Positions 60,733 to 64,000 of a stretch of 64,000 bases of DNA are shown here, one piece after another. Source of the DNA: UBA2882 sp045542735 (GTDB taxonomy: Bacteria > Bacillota > Clostridia > Lachnospirales > Lachnospiraceae); NCBI GenBank assembly GCA_045542735.1, contig JAZQLQ010000026.1, positions 1 to 64,000 of the forward strand. The letters run 5' to 3'. The position numbers and the translations under genes were made by a program. The notes under the pieces were generated by a model. That model worked only from the letters and a program-made list of their open reading frames with translations. It was not told the origin of the DNA and ran no database searches. Positions within the stretch are counted from its first letter, which is position 1, and the number at the start of each line of letters is the position of its first letter.

Positions 60733-61365
60733 TTATTTCTTTAATGTTACGACTACTTTACGGTAAGGTTCATCACCTTCACTATGTGTTGTTACGTATT
60801 TGTCATTCTGTAATGCAGAGTGAATAATTCTTCTCTCATAAGGATTCATAGGCTCCAAAGAAACAGGACGTCTTGTTCTCTTTACTTTATAAGAAATATT
60901 CTTAGCAAGATTTTCAAGAGTTGCTTTTCTTCTCTGTCTATAATTTTCAGTATCTACTTTTACACGAATGTAATTTTCTTCACCTTTGTTTACTACTAAG
61001 GATACAAGATACTGTAAAGAATCCAAGGTTTGACCTCTTTTACCGATCAAAACACCCATTTCATCTCCGGATAAATCAATATCCAATGTATTTTCAATAT
61101 CATCATATTTTACATCAATAACAACTGCAAGATTCATGGATTTGAATACATCAGTAAGGAAGTCTTTTGCTCTCAAATCAACAGTTTTTTCTTCCTCTTT
61201 GATTTTTGCTTTGATAATAGCAGGTTTTGCATTGATTCCCAAAAATCCGGCAGAACCTTCTTGAACCACTTCATACTCCAATTTATCACTTGTAACAGAA
61301 AGTTTCTGACATGCTTCTGTAATGGCATCAGAAACGTTCTTTGCGGAAACTTCAATAAATTCCAT
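60733..61365 (-). CDS. jag: RNA-binding protein Jag (KhpB)
   Basis: 210 residues in three parts: Jag-N (2-50: IEVSAKNVSDAITEACQKLS, GFLGINAKPAII), KH-like (about 75-145: DMNKG-type GKRGQTLDSLQYLVSLVVNK), and R3H (about 150-208: NPYERRIIHSALQNDKYVTT with the R-x-x-x-H). Binds mRNA with KhpA and affects cell elongation. Sits in the standard place after yidC. GAGG before ATG. Confidence 0.94.
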   Translation of the reverse strand: MEFIEVSAKNVSDAITEACQKLSVTSDKLEYEVVQEGSAGFLGINAKPAIIKAKIKEEEKTVDLRAKDFLTDVFKSMNLAVVIDVKYDDIENTLDIDLSGDEMGVLIGKRGQTLDSLQYLVSLVVNKGEENYIRVKVDTENYRQRRKATLENLAKNISYKVKRTRRPVSLEPMNPYERRIIHSALQNDKYVTTHSEGDEPYRKVVVTLKK

Positions 61366-61377
61366 GATTAAACCTCC

Positions 61378-62673
61378 CTATTTCATATTATTCTTCTCAT
61401 TAAAATCTTTTACCATATTTACCTTGGAAGCCATACTTCCTGATTTTGCAGAAGCATTTTTTCTCTTAGCTGCTTCAATTAAAGCATCTTTTTCTTCCTG
61501 GCTCATTCCATTATTAAAGTTAGCAGAAGATTTTGTTCTTAAAGAAGCATTTTGAATAACGGTAGAAGATGCTACTTCTTTTTTCACTTTCTTTGCTTCT
61601 TTTTCCTGATTTTTCTTAATTACTTCATCAAAATCAATGGTATCAATATATCTGTTGATAGCAATCTGCTGGATAATTCTGACAACAGAACCTGCTACCC
61701 AGTAAAGACCCATACCTGCAGGTAATGTATAACACAAAACTGCAGACATAATAGGCATTGTATAGTTCATCATTCTCATAGACTGAGCCATACTGTCTGC
61801 CATATCATTACCGGTACGTTCTACTTTTTTATTGCTTGCACCGGGCATTAATTTAACACTAAGGAACTGGGATAAAGCAGCAAATAAAGGAATACATAAT
61901 GCTCCGATTACCAGTAAATATTGACCTGTACTAAAAGCTTCCTTCACAATATAAGAAGGAGAGTTACCAATATTTAAACCTAAGAAATTATTATATTGAT
62001 GAATTGTTTCATAAGTAGTATTTACTAAATTTCCAAGCTCAGGGAATTTTCCACTAATGGACATCCATTCAGTTGTGGAAGCCTGATTCAATACATCAAT
62101 AAAAGTATTTTGCATGTATTCGCTTCCCTGTACAAAAGCTTCATTATCAAACTGTTTTGTAAAGGATGCAGCATTTTTAAAACTTCTTAATAATTCTGTG
62201 GAACCACTCATATTAGAGAGTTTGGATACCAAAGAAGTATATACATCTTTTACCGCAGGTACATAAGCGGGAATGTTATAAATAACTCTATAAAGAGCAA
62301 ATAAAATGGGCATCTGGATTAAAAGCTGTACACAGCTACCGGTAGGAGAAACACCATATTTTTTATATACGGCTCTCTGCTCCTCATTCATAGCTATCAT
62401 AGAATTTTCATCTCTTTTGCCTTCATATTTCTTTTGAATAGCCTGCAATTCCGGATTCATTTTTGCCTGCAACTTGGAGAATTTCTGCTGCTTAATTGTC
62501 AAAGGCATCATTAATAAATAAATGATAATAACAAATAAGATAATAGCAAGACCAATATTTGGAATACCAATTTTATCTAAAACAGTAAAGATGGCATTCA
62601 TCAAATAACCAAGTAATGTGGCAACAGGTCCGAGAATAGCTCCGGAACTCTTTGTTAATAAAATTCCTGACAT
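61378..62673 (-). CDS. yidC: Membrane protein insertase YidC
   Basis: 431 residues from ATG 62673 (5 nt after AGGAGG); another ATG three bases earlier is too close to the ribosome site. Five membrane segments of the OxaI core: GLAIILFVIIIYLLMMPLTI, the lipid-facing arginine region QKFSKLQAKMNPELQAIQKK, then LLIQMPILFALYRVIYNI, and two late segments. The large loop between the second and third is about 160 residues, longer than in Spo0J-region homologues such as SpoIIIJ. C-terminal basic tail. No N-terminal lipoprotein signal is seen. Confidence 0.94.
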   Translation of the reverse strand: MSGILLTKSSGAILGPVATLLGYLMNAIFTVLDKIGIPNIGLAIILFVIIIYLLMMPLTIKQQKFSKLQAKMNPELQAIQKKYEGKRDENSMIAMNEEQRAVYKKYGVSPTGSCVQLLIQMPILFALYRVIYNIPAYVPAVKDVYTSLVSKLSNMSGSTELLRSFKNAASFTKQFDNEAFVQGSEYMQNTFIDVLNQASTTEWMSISGKFPELGNLVNTTYETIHQYNNFLGLNIGNSPSYIVKEAFSTGQYLLVIGALCIPLFAALSQFLSVKLMPGASNKKVERTGNDMADSMAQSMRMMNYTMPIMSAVLCYTLPAGMGLYWVAGSVVRIIQQIAINRYIDTIDFDEVIKKNQEKEAKKVKKEVASSTVIQNASLRTKSSANFNNGMSQEEKDALIEAAKRKNASAKSGSMASKVNMVKDFNEKNNMK

Positions 62674-62690
62674 CATATCCTCCTAATAAT

Positions 62691-62900
62691 TTAAGGGACA
62701 GGATCATATCCTCCCTTTGAAAATGGATTACATCTTAGTATTCTCCATAAAGCAAGCAAACCACCCTTCAATGCTCCATACTTTTCAACTGCTTCCAAAC
62801 CATATTGGGAACAGGTTGGAGTATAAGGACATTTTGTTGTCTTCATAGGAGAAATATATTTTCTATAAAATTTAATAATAGCAATCAATATTTTCTTCAT
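62691..62900 (-). CDS. yidD: Membrane protein insertion efficiency factor YidD
   Basis: 69 residues from ATG 62900, the usual length; a frame running back to 63008 overlaps rnpA and is not real. Signature AIIKFYRKYISPMKTTKCPY, TPTCSQYGLEAVEKYGALKG, LRCNPFSKGGYDPVP. Assists YidC, next gene (gap 17 bases). Weak ribosome site, so it is probably coupled to rnpA, which ends 13 bases upstream. Confidence 0.95.
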   Translation of the reverse strand: MKKILIAIIKFYRKYISPMKTTKCPYTPTCSQYGLEAVEKYGALKGGLLALWRILRCNPFSKGGYDPVP

Positions 62901-62913
62901 ATCAAATTTCAAA

Positions 62914-63267
62914 TCAAACTTCACTATTATCTTCCTTAATAATATGATGAAGTTTAAAAAGATGTAATAAAGCGCTTTCCATTTCATGATAAGAAATAGA
63001 TGCAGCACTGTTTCTTGCTATGACTACTATGTTTAAACCACTATTAAACATATCTTCATGTAGTCTGTAACTTTCGCGGATCAATCTGGCCAGATGATGT
63101 CTGACTACACTGTTTCCGACTTTTTTACTTACGCTGATTCCGAGATAATTACGTTCCTGATTGTTTTCCAACACATATACTACTAAATACTTATTTGCAA
63201 GGGATTTTCCCTTTTTGTAAACTTCCCGGAATTGTTCGTTTTTTTTCAATGACTCTGAAAATTTCAT
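62914..63267 (-). CDS. rnpA: Ribonuclease P protein component
   Basis: 117 residues. Positively charged; KNEQFREVYKKGKSLANKYL, then SVSKKVGNSVVRHHLARLIR, where the RNR-type motif RxxLARLIRE is in the usual place, and ESYRLHEDMFNSGLNIVVIA. Supports RNase P RNA in tRNA 5' maturation. The end carries a short acidic extension (KLHHIIKEDNSEV). Follows rpmH as normal, with a terminator/attenuator between. Confidence 0.95.
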   Translation of the reverse strand: MKFSESLKKNEQFREVYKKGKSLANKYLVVYVLENNQERNYLGISVSKKVGNSVVRHHLARLIRESYRLHEDMFNSGLNIVVIARNSAASISYHEMESALLHLFKLHHIIKEDNSEV

Positions 63268-63298
63268 AATAGTTTCTTCCTTATATATATTCAGAGAG

Positions 63299-63325
63299 AA
63301 AAATAGGCCACAAAACTGCGGCCTA
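63299..63325 (-). terminator. Attenuator-like terminator overlapping the rpmH stop codon
   Basis: Minus strand TAGGCCGCAG-TT-TTGTGGCCTA then TTTTTC. The first TAG is the rpmH stop. It would limit transcription into rnpA-yidD-yidC-jag. Confidence 0.7.
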
Positions 63326-63457
63326 AGCGGATAATTTCTTTCTTCCTTTAGCTCTTCTGGATGCTAAAACTTTTCTTCCGCCGGGAGTACTCATTCTAGC
63401 TCTGAAGCCGTGAACTTTACTTCTCTGTCTCTTTTTAGGCTGAAATGTCATCTTCAT
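63323..63457 (-). CDS. rpmH: 50S ribosomal protein L34
   Basis: 44 residues: MKMTFQPKKRQRSKVHGFRA, RMSTPGGRKVLASRRAKGRK, KLSA. Complete and of standard length. Universally found between dnaA and rnpA, here on the minus strand, pointing away from dnaA. AAAGGAGGTG lies about 6 nt before ATG 63457. First gene of the rpmH-jag unit. Confidence 0.97.
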   Translation of the reverse strand: MKMTFQPKKRQRSKVHGFRARMSTPGGRKVLASRRAKGRKKLSA

Positions 63458-63963
63458 GAATATACACCTCCTTTATTTGTTAGAAACAATCGTTACAATT
63501 ATATGGGAATAAATCCTAGAAGTCAAGTAAAATAAAGGGTTTTTTGGTATTTTTAAAAAGTACAATTTTTGTACAATTTTTTTTAAAAAACTTTTTTTCA
63601 AGATTTTGTGGATAATAAAAATCTAAAATCAAGATGTTGAATTTAAAATTTTTTATAAACAATTCTTTTAAATTTACATAAAGTATCCACATTTTGTGTA
63701 TTTTTTGTGGATAAGTGTTTATAATTTTACATTTATTTTTCAAATTTTTAATTTAATCCCTTAAATTCAAGGTTTTAAATGTTTATATTTATAAAAAAAC
63801 TTATACACAAAATCCACAATACAATGTTTATATATGTAAACTTCCACATTTTTTTCACAAACAACTGTGGAAAAGGTTGGACGTTTGAAATTTCATCACT
63901 TTTGGTTTAATATAGAAAGGCGCATCTTTTTTGATGCTTCTATATAAAGAAGGAGTTTTTAAA
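63458..63963. other. oriC: AT-rich intergenic region with DnaA boxes
   Basis: About 500 bases between divergent rpmH and dnaA. Two perfect DnaA boxes read TGTGGATAA on + (63607-63615 and 63706-63714), i.e. TTATCCACA on the minus strand. Near matches: GTATCCACA (63683-63691), TTATACACA (63801-63809) and TGTGGAAAA (63866-63874). Long A/T runs at 63541-63600 and 63720-63830 could serve as the unwinding element. The rpmH promoter and dnaA promoter must also lie here. No gene is present. Confidence 0.85.
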
Positions 63964-64000
63964 ATGAGTTTAATAGCAGAAAAATGGGAAGAAATTAAAG
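63964..64000 (+). CDS. dnaA: Chromosomal replication initiator DnaA, N-terminus only
   Basis: Only the first 12 codons (MSLIAEKWEEIK) are inside the window. GAAGGAG before the ATG, the oriC in front and the rpmH gene behind make the identification safe. The initial helix matches DnaA domain I of Clostridia (…WEEIKxxL…). The rest lies to the right. Confidence 0.9.
   Translation, partial: MSLIAEKWEEIK

Noticed and set aside
62901..63008. N-terminal extension of yidD
   Set aside because: Overlaps rnpA in another frame; the standard 69-aa YidD starts at 62900.
63516..63743. A 75-codon minus-strand frame in the origin region
   Set aside because: Extreme Lys/Phe/Ile/Asn composition from AT-rich DNA, covers the DnaA boxes and has no ribosome site.
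1..64000. CRISPR array, rRNA operon, integrase or transposase
   Set aside because: I looked for regular spaced repeats, rRNA signatures and recombinase motifs and saw none; the island at 1-11.7 kb therefore has no visible mobility gene in the window.

Overview
The window reads as a low-GC Firmicute of the Clostridia, most likely Lachnospiraceae. This rests on the ribosome-binding sites, the rpmH-rnpA-yidD-yidC-jag-mnmE-mnmG-rsmG order, companion families such as DUF3881 and DUF4446 beside parB, and many SpoVB-type and hybrid-kinase genes. The right edge is the start of dnaA (63964, + strand), so the window is the roughly 64 kb lying upstream of dnaA across the replication origin. Most genes here run on the minus strand, away from the origin.

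1-11.7 kb is an accessory region. It holds a cut-off XRE regulator and two paralogous XRE modules (310-1304 and 8507-9581). Each module has a small inverted-repeat operator candidate between the regulator and its partner gene, and a leader hairpin that would bury the partner's Shine-Dalgarno sequence. Between them lie a DUF2971 gene, two adjacent HEPN-like genes sharing an RN-x-V-H motif, a membrane-anchored unknown, a coiled-coil protein of 502 residues and a 272-residue partner, then phage-type debris (a broken KilA-N gene). An AAA/ABC-type ATPase overlapping a small TOPRIM-like gene (9687-11380) resembles two-gene abortive-infection systems (AbiL/PARIS style). A 32-bp direct repeat, which is also a terminator, flanks 8.19-11.66 kb.

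11.7-26.2 kb is a signalling block: four membrane hybrid histidine kinases, one carrying an HPt domain, a two-receiver response regulator, an alanine/sodium symporter embedded among the kinases, a Tubby-like membrane protein and an EF-G paralogue. 26.3-32.4 kb is a TetR-RND-MATE export operon; its RND pump has a very long coiled-coil insert. trpS follows on the plus strand.

33.8-40.4 kb is a minus-strand run: DegV, M24 aminopeptidase P, SpoVB-type flippase, GNAT, acyltransferase and Maf, with tRNA-Pro upstream. 40.7-43.8 kb carries a CPA2 antiporter, a PadR-DUF2812 pair and a small membrane protein. Two near-identical inverted copies of an approximately 115-nt structured repeat sit here, each embedded inside a gene's terminator stem, with a compensatory base-pair change between copies. 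43.8-52.7 kb carries trmB, a D-Ala-D-Ala carboxypeptidase, a DEDDh exonuclease behind tRNA-Arg, DUF3881, serS, an HD-GYP protein, DUF4446, parB and parA.

52.7-54 kb is the centromere-like zone: a 240-bp long-inverted-repeat element, four parS sites with two half sites, and a 120-aa unknown gene between them. A NarL-type two-component pair and an alpha/beta hydrolase follow. The classic origin-proximal block then runs from rsmG up to rpmH. The AT-rich oriC with DnaA boxes (63458-63963) ends the window.
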